Assembly (NCBI GenBank): GCA_036522515.1
Contig: DATDFQ010000043.1
Coordinates: 248,001-312,000 of the forward strand
Direction: 5' to 3'
From: Bacteroidota bacterium
Lineage (GTDB): Bacteria; Bacteroidota; Ignavibacteria; UBA10030; SZUA-254
DNA: 64,000 bases
Shown here: positions 26,392 through 34,128 of the stretch, one piece after another
Layout: every line of letters begins with the position of its first letter
Position numbering within the stretch: the first letter of the stretch is position 1
Program-made: the position numbers and the translations under genes
Notes under the pieces: model-generated
What the model was told of the DNA's origin: nothing
Database searches by the model: none
Seen by the model: the letters and a program-made list of their open reading frames with translations, nothing else

Positions 26392-27565
26392 CTTTCTGCC
26401 CGATCCGCTCCACGATATCGGTCAGAACTCCTGCCGTGTAGTCGATATCCTCCTCTGTCGTCGAACGTCCCATCGAGAAGCGGATGGCGGCCTTTGCGGT
26501 AGCCGGGTCTCTCCCCATGGCGAGAAGGACGTGCGAGGGTTCCATGCTCCCCGAAGTGCATGCCGAGCCGCTTGTGACCGCGATTCCGGCAAGGTCGAGA
26601 TTGAAGAGGAGAGCTTCCCCGTCGATCCGGATCCTTTCGCTGTCGAACGAAACGCTGAGTATGTGAGAAAGTGCTCCGGAGGGTGTCTGGTCTCCGTTGA
26701 ACAGGAGCCACGGATGACGCTCGCGGAGCGATGAGCGGAGCCGGTCCTTCAACTCGACGAGCCGCTGCCGCTCGGCTTCCATTTGGCGCTGCATCGCGGC
26801 TGCGGCTTCCGCAAAACCTACCGCGCCAGGAACATTTTCGGTTCCCGCCCGCCTGCCCCGTTCCTGACCTCCCCCGTGGAGATAACGCTCGATTTCAATC
26901 CCCTTCCGGACATAGAGGGCCCCGATTCCCTTGGGACCGTAGATCTTATGAGCCGAGAGTGAAAGGAGATCGACGCCGAGCAGGTCGACATTGACCGGTA
27001 TCTTGCCGAAGCTTTGCACGGCGTCTGAATGAACGAGAATGCCCTGAGCTTTCGCGATGCGGGCCACGCCGGCAACAGGATTGATTGTGCCCACCTCGTT
27101 ATTTGCGTGCATCACAGAGATAAGGCCCGTTTGAGGCCGGATCGCAGCGCGGAGATCTTCCAGCTTTACACGGCCCGATCCATCGACATCCAGATAGGTC
27201 ACTTCGAACCCGGTCTGTTCAAGCCCCGCGCAGGGCTCGAGGACCGCATGATGCTCGGATTTGTCCGTGATGATGTGGTTCCTGCCCCGTGCCATCAGGG
27301 CCCGGCCCGCGCCCTTGAGCGCGAAATTATTCGCCTCTGTTCCGCCGCTGACAAAGAAGACCTCGCCCGATTGCGCCCCGATCAGGCGAGCGAGCGTATC
27401 GCGGCTCTCGTCGAGCGCCGCCCGCGCTTCCCTCCCGAAATGATGAATCGACGAGGCGTTTCCGAAACGGCCGCTAAAAAACGGTTTCATTGCCTCGAAG
27501 ACTCCGGGATCGAGCGGAGTGGTGGCGGTATGATCGAGATAGACTCTCCGGACAGTCGTTTGCAT
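26381..27565 (-). CDS. Cysteine desulfurase (NifS/IscS family)
   Basis: The 394-residue PLP enzyme begins MQTTVRRVYLDHTATTPLDP. Lys is in SLSAHKIYGPKGIG (Schiff base), the His stack is in NEVGTINPV/SEHHAVLEP, and the catalytic Cys is in TSGSACTSGSMEPSHVL. It moves sulfur from cysteine to Fe-S scaffolds or tRNA thiolation enzymes. No iscU follows in the window. I chose the ATG at 27565; longer frames run through repeat DNA. A promoter places the transcription start at or next to this ATG, so the message looks leaderless. The C-terminal codons are shared with a dispersed repeat. Confidence 0.94.
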   Translation of the reverse strand: MQTTVRRVYLDHTATTPLDPGVFEAMKPFFSGRFGNASSIHHFGREARAALDESRDTLARLIGAQSGEVFFVSGGTEANNFALKGAGRALMARGRNHIITDKSEHHAVLEPCAGLEQTGFEVTYLDVDGSGRVKLEDLRAAIRPQTGLISVMHANNEVGTINPVAGVARIAKAQGILVHSDAVQSFGKIPVNVDLLGVDLLSLSAHKIYGPKGIGALYVRKGIEIERYLHGGGQERGRRAGTENVPGAVGFAEAAAAMQRQMEAERQRLVELKDRLRSSLRERHPWLLFNGDQTPSGALSHILSVSFDSERIRIDGEALLFNLDLAGIAVTSGSACTSGSMEPSHVLLAMGRDPATAKAAIRFSMGRSTTEEDIDYTAGVLTDIVERIGQKVSS

Positions 27566-27571
27566 GCTTGA

Positions 27572-27600
27572 AATATACGACGGTTTCCGCAGTTCCACAA
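27572..27600 (-). promoter_or_regulatory. Promoter of the cysteine desulfurase gene (leaderless arrangement)
   Basis: TTGTGG and TATATT are separated by 17 bases on the minus strand. Only six bases separate the -10 box from the ATG, so the transcript would start at or within a base or two of the start codon. Confidence 0.6.
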
Positions 27601-27606
27601 CTCTGG

Positions 27607-27656
27607 CAGCCGCGGGCTTGAGGCTGCGTGGACCAGCACGCGACCTGAAGGTCGCG
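27607..27656. repeat. REP-like palindromes, copy 3
   Basis: CGCGACCTGAAGGTCGCG lies at 27639-27656, followed by CCTACC. A decayed partner (GCAGCCGCGGGCTTGAGGCTGCG) spans about 27607-27628. It lies between a terminator and a promoter, in non-coding DNA. Confidence 0.78.
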
Positions 27657-27691
27657 CCTACCGAAGCCGAACCCGGCCTGGGGTGAGGTGC

Positions 27692-27727
27692 AAAAAAAAG
27701 CCCTTGCAGATCGCTCCGCAAGGGCTT
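27692..27727 (-). terminator. Rho-independent terminator after the sigma/anti-sigma/CpxP-like operon
   Basis: The minus strand reads AAGCCCTTGC, loop GGAGCGATCT, GCAAGGGCTT followed by a run of T, with a perfect ten-pair stem. It lies about 30 bases after the stop of the CpxP-like gene. Confidence 0.88.
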
Positions 27728-27755
27728 CTCCCCCGAACACAATCAGGGTGGAACC

Positions 27756-28280
27756 TCAGTCCTCGTTTTTCTCCCCGTCGTCGTCCCTCTCCCGGTCTGC
27801 ACCGCCGCGCTCGCGGTGCATCTCCTCCATGGCGCTTCTCACCCGCCTGCCGAAGTTTCTCTCGTACACCAGAAATCTGCCGAACTGTTCGGGCGTAAGA
27901 AATTTTCTCATCTCGGCCTGGTAGCGGACCCGCTCGGCGAAGATCTGCTGGTCCGTATCGAGAATCTTGTCGGTGGGCGCCTGGAAATCCCGGCCCTCCT
28001 TCTTCTCGCGGGACATCTTCTCGACCTCATCCAACTGGGAGTTGCGCAGCTTCACGAGATCGCGCACCTTCTCCTCATGGGCGCTGCTCTTCGCGTAAAA
28101 GCGGACCGCGTCCTCCTCGCTCAGCTTGAGCATGTCGATCAGCCTCATGGTCTTGAACTTCTCCAGCCGTCCCTGGTCGCGCATCCCGGGTGCCGGCGGC
28201 ATACCGCGCCGTTGTGCGATGCCCGCGGCCGAACCGATGAGCATGCATGCAGCCACTAACAGAATACTTCGGTAGATCAT
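27756..28280 (-). CDS. Spy/CpxP-like periplasmic protein
   Basis: The 174-residue protein has a signal peptide (MIYRSILLVAACMLIGSAAGIA). It is then almost wholly helical and charged, with MLKLSEEDAVRFYAKSSAHEEKVRDLVK and later FLTPEQFGRFLVYERNF. The LTPEQ element and the size suggest the Spy/CpxP group of periplasmic stress chaperones or sensors, though similarity is by pattern only. The acidic tail (DREDDDGEKNED) is low complexity. It is the third gene after an ECF sigma factor and its anti-sigma factor, so it may be a target or a sensor of that system (inference). Confidence 0.7.
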   Translation of the reverse strand: MIYRSILLVAACMLIGSAAGIAQRRGMPPAPGMRDQGRLEKFKTMRLIDMLKLSEEDAVRFYAKSSAHEEKVRDLVKLRNSQLDEVEKMSREKKEGRDFQAPTDKILDTDQQIFAERVRYQAEMRKFLTPEQFGRFLVYERNFGRRVRSAMEEMHRERGGADRERDDDGEKNED

Positions 28281-28313
28281 GGAATACCTCGTGCTGGTTG
28301 TGAATAGTAAATT

Positions 28314-28928
28314 CTAATTGAGTGAATCGGGTTGCGGAGAGGCGGCAGCCGGCGAGTCGGCTTCGCGCGCGCCCGTATCGTCCATCCCGGTGGCGACTCC
28401 TGCGTCCACATCCGCGGTCCCGCTCCCTTCCTCCTGGAGGATGGCTTTCACGCTTGCGACTTCCTCGTCCGCCGAGACCTGCTGATCCACGGCGGCAAGA
28501 TCGGGGTGGATCATTTCGGCAACAGCCTGCTGATCGGCCACCTCCTCCAACTCGTCCGAAGAGAGTTGATTGAGGATGGCGGCAAAATTCTCGGGGAGTT
28601 CCTCGCCGGGCCTCGGGGCGATCTTGAAAAATCCCACTGCCAGGATGAGCGCTGCAGCGAGCGGCAGAGCGAATCTCGTGGTCCATTGAGGGAACCGGGT
28701 TTGTTCCTCCAGCCGGTCGTGCACGCGCGGCAGGATCGAGGACCAGTAATGCGGGGAAGGGGCCCACGGCTTCGACTCGATCACCCCGAATACGTTCTCC
28801 AGCCCCCGCGCCTCCTCGCTGCAGGCACGGCAGCCAGCCAGATGTTCCGCGATTCTGGCCGCCCCGGCGGAATCCAATTCCCCCCGGACAAACCCGGGCA
28901 GGTCATGCCGGATCTCGCGACACCTCAC
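28314..28928 (-). CDS. Zinc-finger anti-sigma factor, membrane protein
   Basis: The 204-residue protein starts at GTG overlapping the sigma gene stop (GTGA). The N-terminal ZAS zinc site is Cys3, His29, Cys33 and Cys36 (HLAGCRAC). One transmembrane segment follows at about residues 84-101 (FALPLAAALILAVGFFKI). The C-terminal part is acidic and Pro/Ala/Asp rich, with no recognised fold. ZAS proteins hold their ECF sigma factor inactive until a signal releases it. The overlap with the sigma gene shows they are a pair. Confidence 0.88.
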   Translation of the reverse strand: MRCREIRHDLPGFVRGELDSAGAARIAEHLAGCRACSEEARGLENVFGVIESKPWAPSPHYWSSILPRVHDRLEEQTRFPQWTTRFALPLAAALILAVGFFKIAPRPGEELPENFAAILNQLSSDELEEVADQQAVAEMIHPDLAAVDQQVSADEEVASVKAILQEEGSGTADVDAGVATGMDDTGAREADSPAAASPQPDSLN

Positions 28929-29479
28929 GAAGTCATCTCCTTCCTGACATATTCCTGTATCTTTTTCAGCGCGTGAAAATAGTTCGCCTTCAACCCGCCC
29001 ACGGACTTCCTCAAGACCTTTGCAATCTCCTCGTACGGCATTTCATCATAGTAGCGCATGATAAAGACCATTTTCTGCTTTGCGGGCAGCCGCTGGATCG
29101 CCCGCTCCAGGATTGTCCTGTATTCATCGCGCAAGACGGCTGCATCCGGGAGCTCCACCTCCTCCGATCCGGTTTCCGTTGTCTCGTCGTACCGGAGAAA
29201 ATCCTTGATCCGCCTTGAGCGGACTGCGTTCAACGAAACATTCATCGTGATGCGGTAGAGCCAGGTATAAAACCCGGATTCCCCTCGAAACCCGCCCAGG
29301 GCCTTGAACATCCGGACGAAGACATCCTGAACGACATCGTCGGCGTCCTCGTGGCTCCCGACCACCCTCCGCGCAATCCAGTAGACTTTCTCCTGGTACC
29401 GCCCCACCAGCTCGTTGAACCCTGAAATATCGCCGTTTCGAAACGATTCGACAAGGTCCAGGTCGGTTTTCGGAGCCAT
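28925..29479 (-). CDS. ECF-type RNA polymerase sigma factor
   Basis: The protein is about 184 residues, with region 2 visible as DADDVVQDVFVRMFKALGGFRGESGFYTWLYRI (DADDVVQDVFVRMF then FYTWLYRI). Region 4 contains LPAKQKMVFIMRYYDEMPYEEIAKVL with the recognition helix near VGGLKANYFHALKKI. It lacks regions 1 and 3, as expected of group 4 sigma factors. A GTG three bases upstream is an alternative start. It is the first gene of a three-gene unit with the anti-sigma factor and a CpxP-like protein, pointing to an envelope stress regulon. Confidence 0.93.
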   Translation of the reverse strand: MAPKTDLDLVESFRNGDISGFNELVGRYQEKVYWIARRVVGSHEDADDVVQDVFVRMFKALGGFRGESGFYTWLYRITMNVSLNAVRSRRIKDFLRYDETTETGSEEVELPDAAVLRDEYRTILERAIQRLPAKQKMVFIMRYYDEMPYEEIAKVLRKSVGGLKANYFHALKKIQEYVRKEMTS

Positions 29480-29560
29480 CACGACCCGTTCACCTGTTAG
29501 ATGAAGTGAAATTCAAAAAGTTTAATGAATTCAAGCGGGAATCACGGGGTGTGACCGCGG

Positions 29561-30061
29561 TTACGCCGATCGGCTGAGGGCCTTTCGGAGTTTCAGAAGC
29601 GTGTCGTTCATATCCTCTGAAATCATCTTCGTATCGGCGAGAACGGGCATGAAATTCGTGTCTCCGTTCCAGCGCGGGACGATGTGGAAGTGAATATGCT
29701 TGTCGATTCCGGCGCCGGCAGTCCGCCCGATATTCGAGCCGATGTTGAACCCGTCCGGCCGGGATACCGATTTGAGGGCGACGGTCATGCGCTTGAGGAG
29801 AGACATGGTCTCCGCCGACTCCTCCGCGTTCAGATCGGAGAGCTCGGCGATATGGCGGTAGGGGACGACGAGAGCGTGGCCGCTGTTATAGGGGAAGAGA
29901 TTCATGATGACGTAGCAGTGATCCCCCCTGGTGACGATCGAATGGTCGTCGTCCTTCTGATCCTGATGTGCCTTGCAGAGAATACACTCCCCGCCGGCCT
30001 CCACGGGTTGCGAGAAGCTCTCGATATATTTGGAACGCCAGGGTGAGAAGAGCCGTTGCAT
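29561..30061 (-). CDS. HIT-family nucleotide hydrolase/phosphorylase
   Basis: The 166-residue protein has the histidine triad H122-I-H124-F-H126 in DKHIHFHIVPRW and an N-terminal CILC pair (Cys27, Cys30) that with His residues makes the zinc site seen in Ap4A phosphorylase-type HIT proteins. PYNSGHALVVPYRHIAEL and NIGSNIGRTAGAGI complete the signature. Such enzymes split dinucleoside polyphosphates or nucleoside phosphoramidates. It follows the EF-G paralogue by 22 bases and is probably co-transcribed with it. Confidence 0.92.
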   Translation of the reverse strand: MQRLFSPWRSKYIESFSQPVEAGGECILCKAHQDQKDDDHSIVTRGDHCYVIMNLFPYNSGHALVVPYRHIAELSDLNAEESAETMSLLKRMTVALKSVSRPDGFNIGSNIGRTAGAGIDKHIHFHIVPRWNGDTNFMPVLADTKMISEDMNDTLLKLRKALSRSA

Positions 30062-30083
30062 GATCGACGGACGGCAGGGCCGC

Positions 30084-32192
30084 TCAGGCCTCCTCCTCCA
30101 CCTTCACCTTCGCGTGCTCGATGACGATCTTTTCAGCGATCTCCCTGGGCATCTCTTCATAGTGATCGAACTTCTGGCGGTGGATACCCCTCCCCTGCGT
30201 CATCGATCGGAGATTGGTGGAATACCGGAAGAGCTCCTTCAGGGGAACGAGCCCCCTGATGATTTGATGAGATCCGTCCGAATCCATCCCGAGGATTTTA
30301 CCCCGCCGGCTGGAGATGTCCCCCATGACGTCTCCCATGAACTCGTCGGGCACAATCACCTCAATTTCATAAATCGGCTCCAGGAGAATCGGCCTCGCCT
30401 CCTTGAACCCCTTCTTGAACGCCATCCTTCCCGCCACTTTGAACGAATGGTCGTCGGAGTCGACGTCGTGATAGGATCCGTCGAACAGCGTGACTTTCAC
30501 ATCCACGACTTTGTATCCCGCGACCACTCCGCTGACCAGCGCTTCGATGATCCCCTTCTCCACGGCGGGGACGAAGCGGGTGGGGACGACACCGCCCACG
30601 ACCGCGTCCTCAAATTCAAAGCCCTTCCCGCGGGGCAACGGCTCCACTTTGATCCAGACATGCCCGAACTGGCCGCGGCCTCCAGTCTGTTTCTTGTGTT
30701 TGTATTCGACCTCGTTCGCGCGCCCCTTGATGGTCTCCCGGTAGGGAATCTTGGGTTCCACCATATCGACCTCGACGCCGTATTTTGCTTTCAGCCGGCG
30801 GACGATCACCCCGAGGTGAAGCTCGCCCTGGCCGCTGATCACCGTCTGGTGCAGCTCCGAATCGACCGCTATCACAAACGTCGGATCTTCTTCATGCAGC
30901 GAGTGGAGGCCGGTGGCGATCTTGTCTTCATCCCCCTTCGACTTCGCGTGAATTGCCATGCTGATCACCGGTTCGGGGAACTTGATCGGGGGCAGGATGA
31001 CGGGGAACGACTTCCCGGTGAGCGTGTTGTTGGTGTGCGTGTCCTTCAGCTTGACGACGGTCCCGATGTCTCCCGCCGCTATCTTGCCCGCCTCCTTCCT
31101 CTCCTTCCCGTTCATGACGAACAATTGCGCAAGGCGCTCGACCTTGTTGTTCGTTTCGTTCACGAGGTCCATTCCCGGAGAAAGGGTTCCGGAGTAGACA
31201 CGGAAGAATGAGAGTTCCCCCACATGGGGCTCGGACACCGTCTTGAAGACGAACATCGCCGCCTGTCCGTGCGGGTTGGGGGCGACAGCAACGGCTTTGG
31301 CGCCGTCGTGGTTGGATCCCGCCGCGACTCCCTCCACCGCGCCCATTTCGGCCGGGTTCGGGCAATACTCCACCACAAAATCCATGATCGAAGCGACGCC
31401 CATGTTGTGCGAAGCCGCGGAGCAAAGGAGGGGAAAGATCTTCCGGGAGGCGATTCCGGTTTTCAGCGCCTGCTTGAGCTGCGGGTCCGAGAGAGTTCCG
31501 TTTTCAATGAACAGGTTGAGCACGGTTTCGTCGCTTTCCGCAACCTGCTCGATGAGCTGCTCCCGCCGCTCCTCGGCCTTCGACTTGTATTCGGCCGGGA
31601 TTTCGGCCTCGGTGTATTTCCCCTTGCCGTCCCTTCCGAACTGCAGCATCTTCATGCGAAGCACGTCGATGACCGCTTCAAATTGCAACCCCTGGTGGAC
31701 GGGAAACTGGATCGGGAGGACGTCGTGGGAAAACCGGCTCGTCGCCTCCCCGACGACCTTCTCATAATCGGCATTCTCGTTATCGAGTTTGTTTACGATG
31801 AACACCGCGGCGTTCTTGAATTCCTTCGTATGCTGCCAGACGATTTCCGTGCCCACTTCCGCGCCCTCAACGGCCTTGAGCAGGACCAGGGCGGTGTCGG
31901 CGACCCGGAGGCAGCACTTCACCTCGCCCGTAAAATCGGTGTATCCTGGCGTGTCCAGGATGTTCAGCTTGGCCCCCTTCCACTCGCAATGCATGAGGGA
32001 TGCGTTGATGGATATCTGCCGTTCCACCTCGTCCGCGTGGTAGTCGGAGACCGTGTTCCCCTCTTCGACTCTGCCGAGACGGGTGGTTGCGCCGGCGGAG
32101 AACAGGCATGCCTCGGCAAAGGTCGTCTTGCCCGACCCTCCGTGGCCTACGAGGGCCAGATTCCGGATCGATTCAACGGGGTATTCTTTCAT
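30084..32192 (-). CDS. Elongation factor G-like protein (EF-G2 subfamily)
   Basis: The 702-residue five-domain translational GTPase has G1 VGHGGSGKTTFAEACLFSAG, G3 LNILDTPGYTDF and G4 VNKLDNENADYE. Domain IV has GGRGQFGHVWIKVEPLPRG, and the C-terminal domain has PDEFMGDVMGDISSRRGKI. The G1 loop has GHGGSGKTT instead of the AHIDAGKTT of canonical EF-G, which places it in the EF-G2-like branch. Some such paralogues act in ribosome recycling or have no proven role. The canonical fusA of a str operon is not in the window. The gene has a good ribosome binding site (GAGGAGAG) and precedes the HIT gene. Confidence 0.9.
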   Translation of the reverse strand: MKEYPVESIRNLALVGHGGSGKTTFAEACLFSAGATTRLGRVEEGNTVSDYHADEVERQISINASLMHCEWKGAKLNILDTPGYTDFTGEVKCCLRVADTALVLLKAVEGAEVGTEIVWQHTKEFKNAAVFIVNKLDNENADYEKVVGEATSRFSHDVLPIQFPVHQGLQFEAVIDVLRMKMLQFGRDGKGKYTEAEIPAEYKSKAEERREQLIEQVAESDETVLNLFIENGTLSDPQLKQALKTGIASRKIFPLLCSAASHNMGVASIMDFVVEYCPNPAEMGAVEGVAAGSNHDGAKAVAVAPNPHGQAAMFVFKTVSEPHVGELSFFRVYSGTLSPGMDLVNETNNKVERLAQLFVMNGKERKEAGKIAAGDIGTVVKLKDTHTNNTLTGKSFPVILPPIKFPEPVISMAIHAKSKGDEDKIATGLHSLHEEDPTFVIAVDSELHQTVISGQGELHLGVIVRRLKAKYGVEVDMVEPKIPYRETIKGRANEVEYKHKKQTGGRGQFGHVWIKVEPLPRGKGFEFEDAVVGGVVPTRFVPAVEKGIIEALVSGVVAGYKVVDVKVTLFDGSYHDVDSDDHSFKVAGRMAFKKGFKEARPILLEPIYEIEVIVPDEFMGDVMGDISSRRGKILGMDSDGSHQIIRGLVPLKELFRYSTNLRSMTQGRGIHRQKFDHYEEMPREIAEKIVIEHAKVKVEEEA

Positions 32193-32362
32193 CGTAAGAT
32201 ACTCTCCTCGGGTTGATCGTTATTGCGCGGACGGATGATCGCCGCCGGGCGTTGTTCAGTGTCGAAGCGCGTTGATCCTTCTCCGGGCGGAGAGGAAACC
32301 CCGGCGCTCCTGGAGCTTCGATCGGACGACACCGCCCCGCGGGCCGAAGCCCCCTCCGGGGG

Positions 32363-32755
32363 TTATGCGCGCATGCGCGTTACGAACGCCCGCACACCCT
32401 TGAACACCGCGGCGATGGTGCCGATCGTTTCCAGCACGGGCTCTTCGAGCCGCTCCTGGACCCGGCGTTCGAAATCCACGACATTGTCGGCCACTTCCCT
32501 GATGGAATTGATCGAGTGCCGGACCACCTCCACCTGCTCATCGATGCTTTCCGTGATGTTCTTGACCTTGTCGGTGATGACCTCCAGATTTTCAAACACG
32601 GGAAGAGCCTTGGAGGTGAGTTCGCGGACATCCTGTTCCACCACCGTCAGGATATTCCGGATCCTGACGATGACCGTGATCAGGTAGACGCAGAGCACCG
32701 AAAGCGCCGCGAGGGCGATGATCTCAAAGAGCACAAGCATGAGTTGCCAGTCCAT
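32363..32755 (-). CDS. DUF948-family membrane protein
   Basis: The 130-residue protein has one N-terminal transmembrane helix (about 8-31, LVLFEIIALAALSVLCVYLITVI) followed by a long amphipathic helical stretch (VEQDVRELTSKALPVFENL, KVKNITESIDEQVEVVRH) likely to form a coiled coil. This is the DUF948 pattern. It is translated after a strong ribosome binding site (CGGAGGAG). It follows the YtxH-domain gene by 25 bases, a pairing common in many bacteria; both are thought to be general-stress or envelope proteins but the function is unproven. Confidence 0.82.
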   Translation of the reverse strand: MDWQLMLVLFEIIALAALSVLCVYLITVIVRIRNILTVVEQDVRELTSKALPVFENLEVITDKVKNITESIDEQVEVVRHSINSIREVADNVVDFERRVQERLEEPVLETIGTIAAVFKGVRAFVTRMRA

Positions 32756-32780
32756 GGACGACTCCTCCGTGGGTGTTCAG

Positions 32781-33185
32781 TCACGCGCCTGAGCCGCGCG
32801 TCCGGTCTTTCTCGTTTTTGTACGCATCGACTCCGGAGCGAAACGCGGATTTCACGCGCCCGGTTTCCTCCCCCGCCCGTTCGCGGATCCCGGTAAGCAC
32901 CTTTTCGGCGTTGCCGAGAATGTGCTCGGCCTTCTCCTTCGCGTCCGAAACGAGCTGATCGGACCGATGCTTTCCCTCGTTGATCACGTCGATCGTCTTC
33001 GCGCGGGCGGACTTGACGTATTCCGACGCGTCCTCGGCGAGGTCGCCTGCCTTTCGCTTGATATCGGAGCGGAGCTCCTTTCCACTCTTGGGTGCGTACA
33101 GCAGCGCAGTGATCGCCCCGACTACTCCACCGGCGATAAAGCCGATGAAGAGACCTTTCGCAAGACCGCTTTTCTCTTCAGCCAT
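32781..33185 (-). CDS. YtxH-domain membrane protein
   Basis: The 134-residue protein starts at the ATG preceded by GGTGGAGATTCCC. The YtxH region is an N-terminal Gly/Ala-rich transmembrane helix GLFIGFIAGGVVGAITALLY followed by APKSGKELRSDIKRKAG. The remainder is a charged helix with repeated Lys/Glu heptad-like spacing, perhaps a coiled coil. YtxH proteins are small general-stress proteins of uncertain role. It is the first gene of a two-gene unit with DUF948 and has a promoter at 33239-33267. Confidence 0.85.
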   Translation of the reverse strand: MAEEKSGLAKGLFIGFIAGGVVGAITALLYAPKSGKELRSDIKRKAGDLAEDASEYVKSARAKTIDVINEGKHRSDQLVSDAKEKAEHILGNAEKVLTGIRERAGEETGRVKSAFRSGVDAYKNEKDRTRGSGA

Positions 33186-33238
33186 GGGAATCTCCACCAT
33201 CGTGATTGGTCTGTTGCACTACTCGTGGGTTTGATAAT

Positions 33239-33267
33239 AAAGTAGCGATTGCATGCCAAAAAATCAA
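33239..33267 (-). promoter_or_regulatory. Promoter of ytxH-DUF948
   Basis: TTGATT and TACTTT are 17 bases apart on the minus strand. A second overlapping pair (TTGGCA...TATCAA) is also possible. The leader would be about 47 bases. Confidence 0.45.
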
Positions 33268-33284
33268 GTGAGTTTGGGCTGAGC

Positions 33285-33373
33285 TTGTCATCCTGAGGTC
33301 GCGGAGCGACCGAAGGATCTGGCTTTTCTGCCTCGAAAAGGATGGAGATCCTTCGCTTCGCTCAGGATGACAA
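33285..33373. repeat. TCATCCTGAGG-type repeat, inverted pair
   Basis: TTGTCATCCTGAG (33285-33297) is matched exactly by CTCAGGATGACAA (33361-33373). Inner parts GACCGAAGGATCT and GAGATCCTTCGCTTCG also pair, so the 89-base element can fold into one long hairpin. It lies between the P-loop protein gene and ytxH. It shares units with 26324-26391. Confidence 0.8.
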
Positions 33374-33391
33374 TGAGGCGAGGTTGAGAGC

Positions 33392-34114
33392 CTATCCGCC
33401 CGAGCTTTTCAAACTCCAGAGACGGGATGTCGCCCGCTCCAGTTCCTGTCCCAGCGTTTCGGGATTATCAGTTTTCTCGGGCTGATTTTCGAATACTGCG
33501 TACGGCACCTTAAAGCCCTTGATCGTGATGAACCCGGGGTCCTGCGCCGTCAGCTGAGCCCAATCGTTCGACTTGTAATAGAATTCCATTTTGTTGTCGG
33601 GGAGAGAGTGGTACAGGATGGAGTCCTCCATTCCGGGGCGCGCGCGCCGCCGGTTTTTTCTCACCGATTCCTCGTACGCGACGTTGATATAGATGATGCC
33701 GGCCCGCTTGAGAATTTCCTCGTGCAAAAATGAGAAGGCCTCGCCGAAGCCCTTTTCTCCCCCCCGCGCGAACTCGATAATCGCGGTGGACCCGGCGTGA
33801 TAGTCCGGGTGCGCGGCGAGCTTCTTCCGGTAGGCGAGGTTGATCCGTTCGATATAGAGGTTCCAGATAAACTCATCCTTAAACCAATAGTTCTCATCCG
33901 TCCAGAGGCGCGGCTTTGAGTGGCGCGCAAGAATGTCGTCGACCTCGAAGGTCTCCCAGACGTAGACAAAGTCGTCGAACTCCTCGAACTCCGAGACGTG
34001 GAAACGCCGGAGCCGTTCCTGAAGCGCAGTTTTCTTGAGAAAATCGATCACTTCGGATTTTCCCGCGGCGGGCCTGCCGATGAGGATGATGACATCAAGA
34101 TGGTGTTGGTTCAT
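33392..34114 (-). CDS. P-loop NTPase of unknown function
   Basis: The 240-residue soluble protein has a Walker A motif near its N-terminus (IILIGRPAAGKSEVIDFL), looking like a nucleoside or small-molecule kinase fold. Conserved-looking features include RLWTDENYWFKDEFIWNLY, a basic VRKNRRRARPGMEDS that could be the lid, and IIEFARGGEKGFGEAF. I do not recognise a named family. The ATG used follows GGGAGG at good spacing; a GTG two codons earlier is possible. It lies 14 bases after the 5'-nucleotidase gene, so a nucleotide-related role is conceivable but unproven. Confidence 0.72.
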   Translation of the reverse strand: MNQHHLDVIILIGRPAAGKSEVIDFLKKTALQERLRRFHVSEFEEFDDFVYVWETFEVDDILARHSKPRLWTDENYWFKDEFIWNLYIERINLAYRKKLAAHPDYHAGSTAIIEFARGGEKGFGEAFSFLHEEILKRAGIIYINVAYEESVRKNRRRARPGMEDSILYHSLPDNKMEFYYKSNDWAQLTAQDPGFITIKGFKVPYAVFENQPEKTDNPETLGQELERATSRLWSLKSSGG

Positions 34115-34128
34115 TGGCACGCCTCCCG

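Noticed and set aside
27566-27742. Upstream extension of the cysteine desulfurase frame
   Set aside because: It includes repeat DNA, a promoter and a terminator; family homology starts at MQTTVRRVYLDH.
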